Shown here piece by piece: positions 18,196 to 27,115 of a DNA stretch of 64,000 nt (positions within the stretch are counted from its first letter, which is position 1; the number at the start of each line of letters is the position of its first letter). The DNA lies in assembly GCF_034424625.1 (NCBI RefSeq), contig NZ_CP139976.1:4154001-4218000 (forward strand), read 5' to 3'. A model generated the notes under the pieces. The model made no database searches, had not been told where the DNA came from, and saw only the letters and a list, made by a program, of their open reading frames with translations. The translations under genes and the position numbers were made by a program. This stretch comes from Janthinobacterium lividum (GTDB lineage Bacteria; Pseudomonadota; Gammaproteobacteria; Burkholderiales; Burkholderiaceae_D).

Positions 18196-19287
18196 ATGAA
18201 ATCAATTAAAACTAGCGTGTACGTGACGGCCCTTGCAACTCTGTTGGTTGCGTGCGGTGGCGGTGGTAGCGACAGTGGTAATAACACCGGCATCGGTGTA
18301 ACGCCACCTGTAATTCCACCAGTATCGCCTCCAATAACGCCACCTGTAACTCCACCTATTCTTCCACCTGTCAATCCTCCCATAAAACCTCCTGTCCTGG
18401 AATCAACAATTCAAAAAGAAGTGCTTGCCGCTACCTATGCTGCCAATACGGAGCAAAGAAATGCCTATAATTATCTGAACGCGCAGCGTCTGGCGTGCGG
18501 ATTTGGACAACTGCAGCAGGATGCAAAGCTTGATGTTGTTGCACAAGGTCACGCAAGCTATTTGTCGGCAAATCATTTGATGAGCCACTACCAAGACAAA
18601 ATAGCCTATCCAAATGGTTTTACTGGTAAAACACTTGCTGATCGTTTTGCTGCAGCAAGTTATGCCGCAGTCTCTGGCGCGGAAGTGCTGACAGCACCAT
18701 ATGCAGAAACTTATTACCAGTCTTATGGATTTTCCTATGGTCAATCCGCAGTAATGGATCTGCTTGCAAGTCCGTATCATGGCAATGGCATGCTGCAAGG
18801 TGAGCGTGATGTAGGCGTCGGCTATGGCGTTACGGATACATATTGGAGACGCGTTGTCATCAATATGGGATCCACGTCAGAACGTCCACGTCAACAACTT
18901 GCAGCTGATCAGGTAGTGACATTTCCATGTGCTGGCACAAGTGGAATTCTTTCGAAGACATATACCAACGAAATTCCATCACCGATCGCTGGCCGTGATT
19001 TGCTGGACAATCCAATTGGCCATCCAATCTATGTCAAAGTACGCGATGGGAATTCCTTGGTGTTGAGCGGGTACGTTTTAAGAAAAGATGGAACCAATAC
19101 TGACATTCCACTGCAATTACTCAACAAGGAGAATGATGCGAACGGACTTATTACGGATTCATCGGTTGCAATTCTGATGCCTTTAGTTCCTCTTGAGCGA
19201 AATTCATTATATGCATTCACCTCAACAGGAAAAAATTCCGGAGCTTCAATATCAATTTCACTAACCTTCACAACAGGAAATTACTAA
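18196..19287 (+). CDS. CAP/SCP-domain surface lipoprotein with Pro-rich stalk
   Basis: 363 residues. Lipobox TLLVACG (Cys20) followed by a Gly/Ser spacer and about 40 residues of repeated PPV.PP(V/I) units, a rigid stalk. Then a CAP-superfamily domain from about residue 75 (NYLNAQRLACGFGQL, GHASYLSANHLMSHYQ, SPYHGNGMLQGERDVGVGY), and a beta-rich tail after about 250. Gly at +2 favours the outer membrane. The gene faces against the pil train and has its own terminator. Possibly a surface adhesin or accessory factor of the element; biochemical function unknown. GC is low, like the element. Confidence 0.7.
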   Translation: MKSIKTSVYVTALATLLVACGGGGSDSGNNTGIGVTPPVIPPVSPPITPPVTPPILPPVNPPIKPPVLESTIQKEVLAATYAANTEQRNAYNYLNAQRLACGFGQLQQDAKLDVVAQGHASYLSANHLMSHYQDKIAYPNGFTGKTLADRFAAASYAAVSGAEVLTAPYAETYYQSYGFSYGQSAVMDLLASPYHGNGMLQGERDVGVGYGVTDTYWRRVVINMGSTSERPRQQLAADQVVTFPCAGTSGILSKTYTNEIPSPIAGRDLLDNPIGHPIYVKVRDGNSLVLSGYVLRKDGTNTDIPLQLLNKENDANGLITDSSVAILMPLVPLERNSLYAFTSTGKNSGASISISLTFTTGNY

Positions 19288-19343
19288 AACACAATCGCCA
19301 AATGAAATAACATAAAATAGATTTTCAATTAGGCATTAAATTT

Positions 19344-19376
19344 CACCCAAAGCATTTGCTTTGGGTGTTTTTCTTT
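19344..19376 (+). terminator. Terminator of the CAP lipoprotein gene
   Basis: Perfect 10-base stem CACCCAAAGC / GCTTTGGGTG with ATTT loop, followed by TTTTTCTTT. Lies between two convergent genes. Confidence 0.85.
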
Positions 19377-19382
19377 ATAAAT

Positions 19383-19856
19383 TTATGTTTTAAAACACGA
19401 ATAAGTATAAATGGTGAAATTAACCCAGCTATTACCCTCACCAGAAGAATTATTCGACAACCAATTTGACACCTCCCCAACAATATAACCGGGCGGGCAT
19501 TCGTCGTAAACATTCTTCCCGACAACATATTTCACTCGATATCCCTGACAAGTGGAAGTAACGGCAAATTTTGCATTGACTGAGTTTGCGTTATAAGTAC
19601 CCGTGGCAATGCCGCACATGGCGCCCTGACGGTCGCCCCCGGATGTGCCTGCAGCGCCAGTAGCACCGGTTGCGCCAGTAGCGCCAGTAGCACCTGCCGG
19701 GCCAGGAATCGCGGGAGGAATAAAATTCTCCACGCGTAGACTGATCCCAGTTAATTTATCTTGGCCAGTGGAATCTACCGCTTGAGCGTAGGCTGCCAAC
19801 GATGAAAGCAACAATGCAGACATCAAGGAAAAATTAATAATTTTTTTCAATTTCAT
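19383..19856 (-). CDS. Secreted collagen-like protein
   Basis: 157 residues. Signal peptide about 1-24 (FSLMSALLLSSLAAYAQA). A short collagen-like block of Gly-Ala-Thr triplets lies at about residues 53-72 (GPAGATGATGATGATGAAG). The C-terminal domain of about 80 residues has four cysteines and ends TIYTYSCFKT. The end recalls the ...AQTYCYYL end of the neighbouring PilV, so this may be a pilus-tip or adhesive companion (inference). Thirteen bases after pilV on the same strand, therefore probably the last gene of the pil operon. Confidence 0.65.
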   Translation of the reverse strand: MKLKKIINFSLMSALLLSSLAAYAQAVDSTGQDKLTGISLRVENFIPPAIPGPAGATGATGATGATGAAGTSGGDRQGAMCGIATGTYNANSVNAKFAVTSTCQGYRVKYVVGKNVYDECPPGYIVGEVSNWLSNNSSGEGNSWVNFTIYTYSCFKT

Positions 19857-19869
19857 ACTCCTTTTATAA

Positions 19870-21459
19870 TCATAAGTAATAACAATAAGTCTGTGCGATC
19901 ATAATTCCCTTAACCGGATTACCTTCGCCATCCTGGACATAAACATTCCAAGGCCCGGATCCCGTAGCAAAGTGGTTGATATAACCAATTTGCTCTTCGC
20001 TGCGCGGCACCAGATAAATTTTTGGAACGCCATTGGCCAAACAGCTTGGCGCAGGAACGAATGCCCCCTGAGTGGTGGTAGAGACCGTAACCATCGTCGC
20101 CGCTTGAAAAGCGAATTTGCCCATGCGCCCCACCAGATCAACCCACACGCCTCCCTGGCAAATCAATGACGAGCCACCAGAGGTTTGGGAGATGGCGGTT
20201 TCCGGGCTACATGCAGACCCGACGATTGACGTTCTTGTGAAGTTTCTTAGCGGTACGAACACGCCGGACTGGCACACCAGCGTTTCTTGATTGCCGCTGT
20301 TGACGGCTATCCCCCCCTCCACGGAACAAGGTGCACCGGAGCTGCTCGTGACGAGCGCTGGATTCCGCCAGCTTCCGCCTCGGCAAACCAGGATACCGGC
20401 AGCGGCATTCGATGACTGGGTATTGGCAATGTCATTTTCTTTGGCGCAGCCGCCCCCTGGAAAGGCCTGCGTTGCGGCATTCAGCAGTGCGCCAGAGACG
20501 CGTCCCGAGTTGCCATCCAGTGTCGCACTCGGGCTTCCCCCATTGTCTGTCACGCCGATACTGGCCGTATTGGGATCGAGGTAGGCCCGCACCAGGCAGT
20601 TGGTTGCGCGGGAGACGATCTCGCCGTTCTTGTACAGCGCTGCCCTGAGGCAGGCCTCGATATCCGAGGCACTGATCGACTCGCTTGAAGAAACTTCCTT
20701 GCCAAACGCCCCTTTTCCGGCCACGCTGAGGTCTCCGCGCAAGCTCGGATCACGGTTATCGTTGATGCGGACAAACTGGCTCAGGCCCGAAGCCCCATAG
20801 CCGAAACGCGCCACGACAACACCGGCCGGATTGCCGGCGACAGGATTTGGCGTTGATCCGGCGCCGCCCAGATACATCACTCGGGATGGGTCGGGCAAGA
20901 TGGAAAACCCGGCGTTCACCCCGACTTTCTCGGCCATTGCGGATATGGCAGGCCCATCCGCTTCGTTCGTTCCGGCGCTCTGGATCGGCTTATCGATATA
21001 GACCCGGCCGCTAACATCGCACTGCTCGCCAGCGCCAGTTTCCCAGCACCGGTCAGGTGTCCGCTCAACTTCGAACCGGAACTTGCCGGGCGCCTGTCCG
21101 TTGCTGAAAAAGGATACGGCCGAGAAGCCGCTTTGCAGGTAACCCAGCTGGATCAGGTTGCTAATAGTCGGCCGCATGGTTTGACCTTCGGCATTACCCG
21201 CACTGAGCGTGTATCCGTTTTTTGTGACCGCCGCGCCTCGCTGAAGCGCGAGATAATTTTCCTGCGCGTATGTCTCGCCTGCGGTGCGCGCAATAGCCAA
21301 TGCGCCCCCCTGCGCGGAAGCGAAATTCAGCTTGCGTGCCAGCGCGGATGCCTGCATCGCGCCAAGCGCCACGACTGCGGATACGAGCAACGCAAGCGTT
21401 ACTTCGATCATGGCGAAACCAGCCTGCGATTCTCGTTGATGGGGATTGGTTTGTGTCAT
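19870..21459 (-). CDS. pilV: PilV-type minor pilin / tip adhesin (type IVb pilus)
   Basis: 529 residues. Prepilin leader cut after Gly14 (SQAG|FAMIEVTLALLV), with Glu at +5 and a hydrophobic helix. Then a large N-terminal region like the R64 shufflon protein, and at about residues 330-440 three related Cys modules of the form C...G..IA....L.C..G.W: LVCRGGSW, LVCQSGVF, LICQGGVW. A variable-type C-terminal domain follows. In R64, PilV sits at the pilus tip and recognises the recipient. No shufflon inverted segments or rci recombinase are visible here, so the C-terminus appears fixed. Confidence 0.8.
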   Translation of the reverse strand: MTQTNPHQRESQAGFAMIEVTLALLVSAVVALGAMQASALARKLNFASAQGGALAIARTAGETYAQENYLALQRGAAVTKNGYTLSAGNAEGQTMRPTISNLIQLGYLQSGFSAVSFFSNGQAPGKFRFEVERTPDRCWETGAGEQCDVSGRVYIDKPIQSAGTNEADGPAISAMAEKVGVNAGFSILPDPSRVMYLGGAGSTPNPVAGNPAGVVVARFGYGASGLSQFVRINDNRDPSLRGDLSVAGKGAFGKEVSSSESISASDIEACLRAALYKNGEIVSRATNCLVRAYLDPNTASIGVTDNGGSPSATLDGNSGRVSGALLNAATQAFPGGGCAKENDIANTQSSNAAAGILVCRGGSWRNPALVTSSSGAPCSVEGGIAVNSGNQETLVCQSGVFVPLRNFTRTSIVGSACSPETAISQTSGGSSLICQGGVWVDLVGRMGKFAFQAATMVTVSTTTQGAFVPAPSCLANGVPKIYLVPRSEEQIGYINHFATGSGPWNVYVQDGEGNPVKGIMIAQTYCYYL

Positions 21460-21516
21460 ATGAAAAACATTTGATACTGGAGCAGGCGTTCGTCAGATAG
21501 CCTGCGCTCCAGCGGT

Positions 21517-22098
21517 TTAGGTGCCGGAACGGCCAATTGCCCAGGTGATGGTGACATCGGTAGCCGATTCGCATGCGGTCGCCAAAGTTGCGGCGTTCAA
21601 CGTGGCATCGGCGGCTTTGGCGGTCGAGCTGCCCACGGTAATCCGACGCGCGAGCGATTGTGTCGCGCTGACAATGTCGTAGCATTGAGCGGACGGCACC
21701 TTCGTGAAGGCCAGGTTCGCCACGTCATTATCGACAGTGATGGTAGCTGGCGCCACGGTCACCGTCCCGCCCCACATATTCGATGCGGTATCGGCTGTGC
21801 CGTCACGAAAGTTGCGCGGGATCGCGCCGGACTTGACGGCGATCGCGGTCGTCAGGGAGCCATACTCATTGTTCATGCCAAAGTTCTTGCGAAGGTCGCC
21901 CGCGATGATGGTAATCGCGCTGGCAACAGCGTTATTCTCTTCCTTGCGTGACGTATCGCGATAGTTCAGAAAAGCCTTGCCGACGATGACGGCAACCACG
22001 ATTAATGCGATCACCAATGTGAGCATAAAGTCGCCCGCCTGCTGGCGATGCTTGTAGAGGGAAGTCTTGACGAGATTGTTTTCATGTTCGAACTGCAT
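21517..22098 (-). CDS. pilS: PilS-type major prepilin of the thin pilus
   Basis: 193 residues. A positively charged leader of about 22 residues (SLYKHRQQAG) is followed by DFMLTLVIALIVVAVIVG, a type IV pilin helix with an unusual acidic residue at +1 and no Glu at +5. Two cysteines in the C-terminal half (SAQCYDI and ATACESA) would form the pilin disulfide. Small Ala/Thr-rich globular domain. Position between pilR and pilV matches R64. Confidence 0.8.
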   Translation of the reverse strand: MQFEHENNLVKTSLYKHRQQAGDFMLTLVIALIVVAVIVGKAFLNYRDTSRKEENNAVASAITIIAGDLRKNFGMNNEYGSLTTAIAVKSGAIPRNFRDGTADTASNMWGGTVTVAPATITVDNDVANLAFTKVPSAQCYDIVSATQSLARRITVGSSTAKAADATLNAATLATACESATDVTITWAIGRSGT

Positions 22099-22107
22099 AG
22101 ATACCTT

Positions 22108-23307
22108 TCAGTTTTGGTTTTGAGTTGCAAGAGTGTTGCCTGGTTGCTTAGATGCTTTCTTCTCCATCTCCCTTTGTATTTGGCGGATCGGATCCATTTC
22201 CTGCTCCATGGAGTTGCTTATGTTCATCAGTCCGAGGTATAGGAACATGACCAGCCCGACAACGATTGCGATGTAAGTGAAGTTCAGGACCGCAGCATTT
22301 TTCGTAACCTGCTCCCTCGCCTCTGTATTACCTTTCGTGCCGACTTCAATAATGACGTCACTAAAACTTGGCGTATTTCGTATGGAGCTGCCGAGTCTGG
22401 CCAGCAGTTTTTGGGAAACAAGACCTTTGGAAAAAGCCTCGACATACTCGGTCGGCCTGGCGTTCAAATGATTCAAAATGCGCCGTATGTGCAGCCGCAG
22501 CCAGGGCGATGCATCTTTATGGATCGCTTCAAGCGACTCCTTCAAGTTGCGTCCGGTTCCTAACCAGACAGCCAAGGCGGAGAAAACCAGTCCAGCCTGG
22601 AAGTCCCGATACATCGACAACGGTATTAACCAGGGTGCGACTGGCGTCAGCCACATCGCCAGGGTAGGATTGCATTTTTCCATTTTCAGCCGCAGCGGGC
22701 CGCGCCATGTGGGAAGGCGGGACAGAAAGAACAATACAAGGACCAGCGTGATCAGACAGATTGAAAGCCCGTGGTTATTGATGACGTTTGCAGTGATGCG
22801 AACAGCATTGTTAAATGGGGTCCAAACCTCTTGCGGAGCGGTCTTCTCGATAGCGGGAATCGCTTTGGAACTGATCATGTAGCCCAGGGCTGCGGCACCC
22901 GGCAGTATCAGCATCGGCTTCACCGCTGCCATGGCGATGGCTTTCTTGGCCTCCATTTGATCGTCGATCGCATTTGCCAGAACCCTCAGGGTTGTTGGCT
23001 GGTCCTTCGAACGGTCAACTGCACTAAGCATCAGCCTATCCTCTGTCGGCATGATTTCCCCAATGGTCGCCCTGATCGAGTGGTTGCTGCCGGACGTGAG
23101 CAAGCGCAGTACATGCCGCATGGCATATGCCTTGGAACGGGAGCGTGTTATGGGATTTCTGGCGAGTTTCAACTCCGCTTCCACGAAGTCGCGCAGCGGC
23201 TCGGTCTTTTCCACGGATTTTGCCAACTCACGGTAGAAGTCACTTCGTCCGACACGAAAGTCAAAGAGTTGGAATGTATTTTTGATTGTTTTTAAACGTC
23301 GCAGCAT
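22108..23307 (-). CDS. pilR: PilR-type inner-membrane platform protein
   Basis: 399 residues from the ATG at 23307, which lies 2 bases after the pilQ stop with a GGGA site. T2SS/GspF-fold platform protein that anchors pilus assembly. Three membrane segments: about residues 140-165 (PMLILPGAAALGYMISS), 195-215 (LSICLITLVLVLFFLSRL) and 355-378 (FTYIAIVVGLVMFLYLGLM), with cytoplasmic helical domains between them. The longer frame to 23382 overlaps pilQ and is unlikely to be used. Confidence 0.85.
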   Translation of the reverse strand: MLRRLKTIKNTFQLFDFRVGRSDFYRELAKSVEKTEPLRDFVEAELKLARNPITRSRSKAYAMRHVLRLLTSGSNHSIRATIGEIMPTEDRLMLSAVDRSKDQPTTLRVLANAIDDQMEAKKAIAMAAVKPMLILPGAAALGYMISSKAIPAIEKTAPQEVWTPFNNAVRITANVINNHGLSICLITLVLVLFFLSRLPTWRGPLRLKMEKCNPTLAMWLTPVAPWLIPLSMYRDFQAGLVFSALAVWLGTGRNLKESLEAIHKDASPWLRLHIRRILNHLNARPTEYVEAFSKGLVSQKLLARLGSSIRNTPSFSDVIIEVGTKGNTEAREQVTKNAAVLNFTYIAIVVGLVMFLYLGLMNISNSMEQEMDPIRQIQREMEKKASKQPGNTLATQNQN

Positions 23308-23309
23308 AT

Positions 23310-25139
23310 TTATTTCCCAGGTATTGCAAAGCGGGCGAATGATCCAAACGGCGCCACATTCCGTGGATCCGTGAGACCGCATATCGCCTTGAACAACGTA
23401 TGTTCAAATACCGTTTTCCCACGCATGTCCGATGTATCAAATCGCTTGTCCGAATCTGAGCGGAAATGCCAATACGCTTCAATGTCTCGGCCTTCCCGTG
23501 TCAGTTGAAGCCAGCGCTCGTCTGGAATCATCATTTCGGCCACAACCGTTTGACCCTTGATGCCACGGCCACGGCAGCAATTGCAGCCGCCATCTCTTCG
23601 CAAGAAGAAGTTGTCTCGCGGGAGATCAAAGCGTGTTTCGAAAATCGCCATATCATGGTGAATCCGATGCAGTTCCATGTCGGCGCCGTAACGCGTTCCC
23701 GCGATACCATGGGCGAATCTGGTTTCTCCCACATCCTGTATTGCGATCTTGCAAGTCGGACATAACAGCGGCACCAACGCCTGGTAGGACAGAAGGCCGA
23801 GTACATTGGGTGCTGTCAGGACGCTCCGGTTCAGGCCTATGCTTTGATCGGTTAGGCGCGGGACGATACCGGAGATAAACTGGGCGTGAAGCGTTCCCAT
23901 CGCCATGTGGCCAGTAAAGACAATTTCTTGCGCAGCTGCCCCGCTCGACCGGTCTCGTATTTCGCCAATAAATGCGGCATCCAGGTCGCCACGCAGAAGA
24001 TCCATCACGATTCCATTGAATTCCCGCTCGCTTCCGGCACGATCTTGCAGATTGCGTTGAAAGCTGATCTGATGCACACCCTTCAGCCGCAATTCGATCG
24101 GGTCTTCAATGGAAAAAAATGCCTGCCTTCCGTTGCCCGGGTGGCTTTCCCAAAATGATTGCGCGGTGGTCGTCTTTCCTGAGCCCGTGATGCCCGCGAG
24201 GATATTTATTTTCGGCGGCCCATAGGGAACCTCCTGGAACAAATCGATGTGTTCGGATGCATATCCCAACTCCTCGAACGTTCGTGATGGCGCATCGCTA
24301 TCCGTATTAAGCAGCCGGCAAACGATCTTCGGTCCCGTTGGGCTTCGAAAGGATTGATAGCGCATCGCTATTTTTTTACCGTCAATCACTCGGCTTTTAA
24401 TCATCGCGCTCGCGTTGACGTCGTCTTGAAACTGCGATTCGGTATTGGATCCGGTTTGTACATTGTTGGTATAGGCCCAGCTCACGGCGCCGCGCAATTG
24501 GGTGGCAGTAAAAATACCTTTATCTTTGCCTGGAAGCGGCTCAAGCTCTCCATCGATGCGGATCTGTACCGTTCCGCGTTCATTCTCGCAAACACAATGA
24601 ATGTCGGAGGCGCCGGCACGCACAGCGATGTCGCCGATCGACTCGAAAAGCGTCTTCCACTCTGAGGAAGACGAGGCTTCCTCGCCACCGAATTGAGAAA
24701 TGCGATGTTGATAATCATCAACCAGAGACTTGATGACCGCCGGCGAGCACGGAATCTGTCCACTCTCGACATGGTAGCCATGACTAACCAGCTTGGTACG
24801 CAGGTTGGTCAACGTCGCGCTGAGGTTGCCGGCATACTCTGGATCAACAATTATCGTTGCCCTTCCCTTGCTCTGCGTGATTGCTGCAACGGCATACTCC
24901 TGACCTTTGGGAATCTTGTACTGTCCCAGTTGATCGCCACCACTAACCAGCAGAATCTTGCCATCACCCAATTGGTCAAGATGCTCAACCTTTAAGGTGC
25001 GCCCAGTATGCAGCTGGCCCGCTGAATCAGCGCCGCCTGAAGCATGTTCAAGGCGCTGTCCCGCAGGCCTCACGGTGACCATCGTGCCAGGGCCAATGGG
25101 GTGCTCGGGATGGTTATTTCCTCGGAAAAGTGTGAGCAT
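23310..25139 (-). CDS. pilQ: PilQ-type pilus assembly ATPase
   Basis: 609-residue GspE/PilT-family hexameric ATPase powering thin-pilus extension. Walker A GITGSGKTTTA at about residue 320, the Asp box in FFSIEDPIELR, Walker B DAAFIGEIRD, and the His box GHMAMGTLHAQ. A tetracysteine zinc site is split as CPTCK and CNCCRGRG, as in R64 PilQ and GspE. Cytoplasmic. Nine bases after pilP. Confidence 0.9.
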   Translation of the reverse strand: MLTLFRGNNHPEHPIGPGTMVTVRPAGQRLEHASGGADSAGQLHTGRTLKVEHLDQLGDGKILLVSGGDQLGQYKIPKGQEYAVAAITQSKGRATIIVDPEYAGNLSATLTNLRTKLVSHGYHVESGQIPCSPAVIKSLVDDYQHRISQFGGEEASSSSEWKTLFESIGDIAVRAGASDIHCVCENERGTVQIRIDGELEPLPGKDKGIFTATQLRGAVSWAYTNNVQTGSNTESQFQDDVNASAMIKSRVIDGKKIAMRYQSFRSPTGPKIVCRLLNTDSDAPSRTFEELGYASEHIDLFQEVPYGPPKINILAGITGSGKTTTAQSFWESHPGNGRQAFFSIEDPIELRLKGVHQISFQRNLQDRAGSEREFNGIVMDLLRGDLDAAFIGEIRDRSSGAAAQEIVFTGHMAMGTLHAQFISGIVPRLTDQSIGLNRSVLTAPNVLGLLSYQALVPLLCPTCKIAIQDVGETRFAHGIAGTRYGADMELHRIHHDMAIFETRFDLPRDNFFLRRDGGCNCCRGRGIKGQTVVAEMMIPDERWLQLTREGRDIEAYWHFRSDSDKRFDTSDMRGKTVFEHTLFKAICGLTDPRNVAPFGSFARFAIPGK

Positions 25140-25148
25140 GCCTACCGC

Positions 25149-25823
25149 CTACTTCAACGATTGGCCAACAGCCATCAACCTGGAGGCAGGCGCTTTGACT
25201 TTCTTTTTTTGTGCACCTTTCAACGATGAAGCGTTGGCCGGCATTTCAAGATATACCTTGCCATTGGCAATATTCTTGATTTGCCATTGCTTGATGGTGT
25301 CACCGGCTTCCAGTTGCAGAAGTTCGCCGTCGGGCATGCGGAATCCAGCCTTTTCGTCACCGGCGGCACCAGCAACGTATTCGATTTTCGGGTAGATTTT
25401 TGGAGCACGATACAGTTTAGGAAATTCAGCCGGAGGCGCAGCGGCAGATGGCGCTGTGCTCATCAATCCTAACTTTTGAAACGCTTCGGCAGTGAGTTGT
25501 TGGCGCTGCGCATCGGCCACCTGCTGGATGGATAGAACGCCAGTGGGCGGCGTTTGTATTGCCTGCGCAATTGCCGGCGCGGCTGGAACATGCGCAGTTT
25601 TTGCGGATGCAGAAACGGATGGCGCCGCCTGGCCGGCCTTTGCCTGATCCGTTTTGGACGGCTCGGCCTTCGCCGGCAATATGGGGGCCCGTACGGTTGA
25701 TGGCGGGCTGGCGACGAGGGGCGAATTCGTTTTGCCACTGCCCTCTGGTACTGGCATCTGTTGTGCGATCGCGGAAGTTGCCAGAGCAACAGCCGCCAAT
25801 GTAGGTAGCAGTTTAGCGAACAT
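25149..25823 (-). CDS. pilP: PilP-type thin-pilus assembly protein
   Basis: 224 residues. Signal peptide about 1-20 (LLPTLAAVALATSAIAQ), a Pro/Ala/Lys-rich linker of roughly 90 residues, then a domain with a KLGLMSTAP...GFRMPDGELLQLEAGD pattern, the expected layout of R64/PAPI-1 PilP. Periplasmic link between inner-membrane complex and secretin. Start overlaps the pilO stop by 11 bases. Confidence 0.75.
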   Translation of the reverse strand: MFAKLLPTLAAVALATSAIAQQMPVPEGSGKTNSPLVASPPSTVRAPILPAKAEPSKTDQAKAGQAAPSVSASAKTAHVPAAPAIAQAIQTPPTGVLSIQQVADAQRQQLTAEAFQKLGLMSTAPSAAAPPAEFPKLYRAPKIYPKIEYVAGAAGDEKAGFRMPDGELLQLEAGDTIKQWQIKNIANGKVYLEMPANASSLKGAQKKKVKAPASRLMAVGQSLK

Positions 25824-27102
25824 ATGTGGTGCCTTTTAGGGTAATTTTGAGTTGCTCGGATTTCCCGCCAGGAGAAAAGGTAATGGCAATGCTTTGCCAC
25901 CACACGGATGCGGGAGTTCCATTAATGATGTCTTCGGCAAATGGGAATGGCGCTGTTACCGAGATCGGCCGAGCGATTACCGCGCTACCCCTTGGAAGAC
26001 GGCTCCCATCGCCAATTGGGGGCTTGGGCCATGTCACAAAATCTTTCACCGGTTCGTCGATCGCAATGCCCGCATTGCGCCACAGCTGGAACGTATTGAT
26101 GTTGCCTATCGTTGCTTGAGACTCTGTTTCAAATTGGCTCAATGAAGAAAGACCAGACGATTTGAGCTTCGACTTCCAGGCAAACAGCGAGACCTCTTCG
26201 TTGCTTTCTGCCAGATAGGTTTCCTGCTGACGTGCAGCAATTAGCGTATTAGTCGTTCCGCCCATGCGGTCCCAGAATGAGACGCAGCGCGAACGGTCGC
26301 ACTCAATTTTCCGAAGCATCCAGCCCTGAGACCATACGGGGTAATTTTGCAGTTGGGCTAACGTCGCCTTGATCGAGGCACGCTCAAAGCCCAACGCACC
26401 GATATTGTCAGTCAATGCGGCTTGATAGGAAGGCATGGGGTTTTCCGCATCCAATGCAGCCTGGGCCGCGGCCAGCCTCCTGCTGGACTGTTCCTGATCA
26501 TAGTAATAAACGCTGGCTGCTATGAGGACTGCGGCCAGCGTACCCAGCATGGCAACCGACCTTTTAAGCGGAATTTTTGCCAAGCGCGTGGATTTGCTTG
26601 CACAAGTCCAAAGCTGGCTTTCGCTTATCAGCTCGGCGAATGGGTGTATCTCTGTTTCATTGCTATAAATGGTATGCCCAAGGCAACCAAAACTGCCATT
26701 GATGACCGCCTCAAGAAAGGCCAGCGCGTCCGTGTCGGCCTTGAGCATGTCGACAACGGGTAAGCCGTCTTGTACCACGACAATTGCCACGGCCGAGTCA
26801 AGACGCCATGCCAGAACCATATTGGCGTTCTCGGGATACGCGCGCGCAAACACGGCGGCCAATGAGTGCTGTTCCCGCCCGGTAGGCTCCTCAATTTCGG
26901 CCAGGTTGGCCGTGCCGATGGTGGCCGACACCATCCCCGCGACGTTCGCCGCATGGATAATAATACGGTCAGCACCGTGATCGCCCGCAATGGTTCGCAC
27001 TTCCCTTGTGATCGTGTTGCCGGACCGGTAATGCTGAAGAACACTCCAGTCCAGGCCAGCAATCATTACGCGCTTCTTTTCTTTAAAGATAAGCTGAGTC
27101 AT
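25813..27102 (-). CDS. pilO: PilO2-type thin-pilus assembly protein
   Basis: 429 residues from the ATG at 27102. Cytoplasmic actin-like N-terminal part (LIFKEKKRVMIAGLDWS), one membrane segment at about residues 178-198 (VAMLGTLAAVLIAASVYYY), then a periplasmic coiled-coil and globular part with two nearby cysteines (KIECDRSRCVSFWD). This is the layout of R64 PilO (combining PilM/PilN-like features), part of the inner-membrane alignment complex. The frame is open to 27147 inside pilN. Confidence 0.8.
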   Translation of the reverse strand: MTQLIFKEKKRVMIAGLDWSVLQHYRSGNTITREVRTIAGDHGADRIIIHAANVAGMVSATIGTANLAEIEEPTGREQHSLAAVFARAYPENANMVLAWRLDSAVAIVVVQDGLPVVDMLKADTDALAFLEAVINGSFGCLGHTIYSNETEIHPFAELISESQLWTCASKSTRLAKIPLKRSVAMLGTLAAVLIAASVYYYDQEQSSRRLAAAQAALDAENPMPSYQAALTDNIGALGFERASIKATLAQLQNYPVWSQGWMLRKIECDRSRCVSFWDRMGGTTNTLIAARQQETYLAESNEEVSLFAWKSKLKSSGLSSLSQFETESQATIGNINTFQLWRNAGIAIDEPVKDFVTWPKPPIGDGSRLPRGSAVIARPISVTAPFPFAEDIINGTPASVWWQSIAITFSPGGKSEQLKITLKGTTYVR

Positions 27103-27115
27103 ATCATTTTGAACT

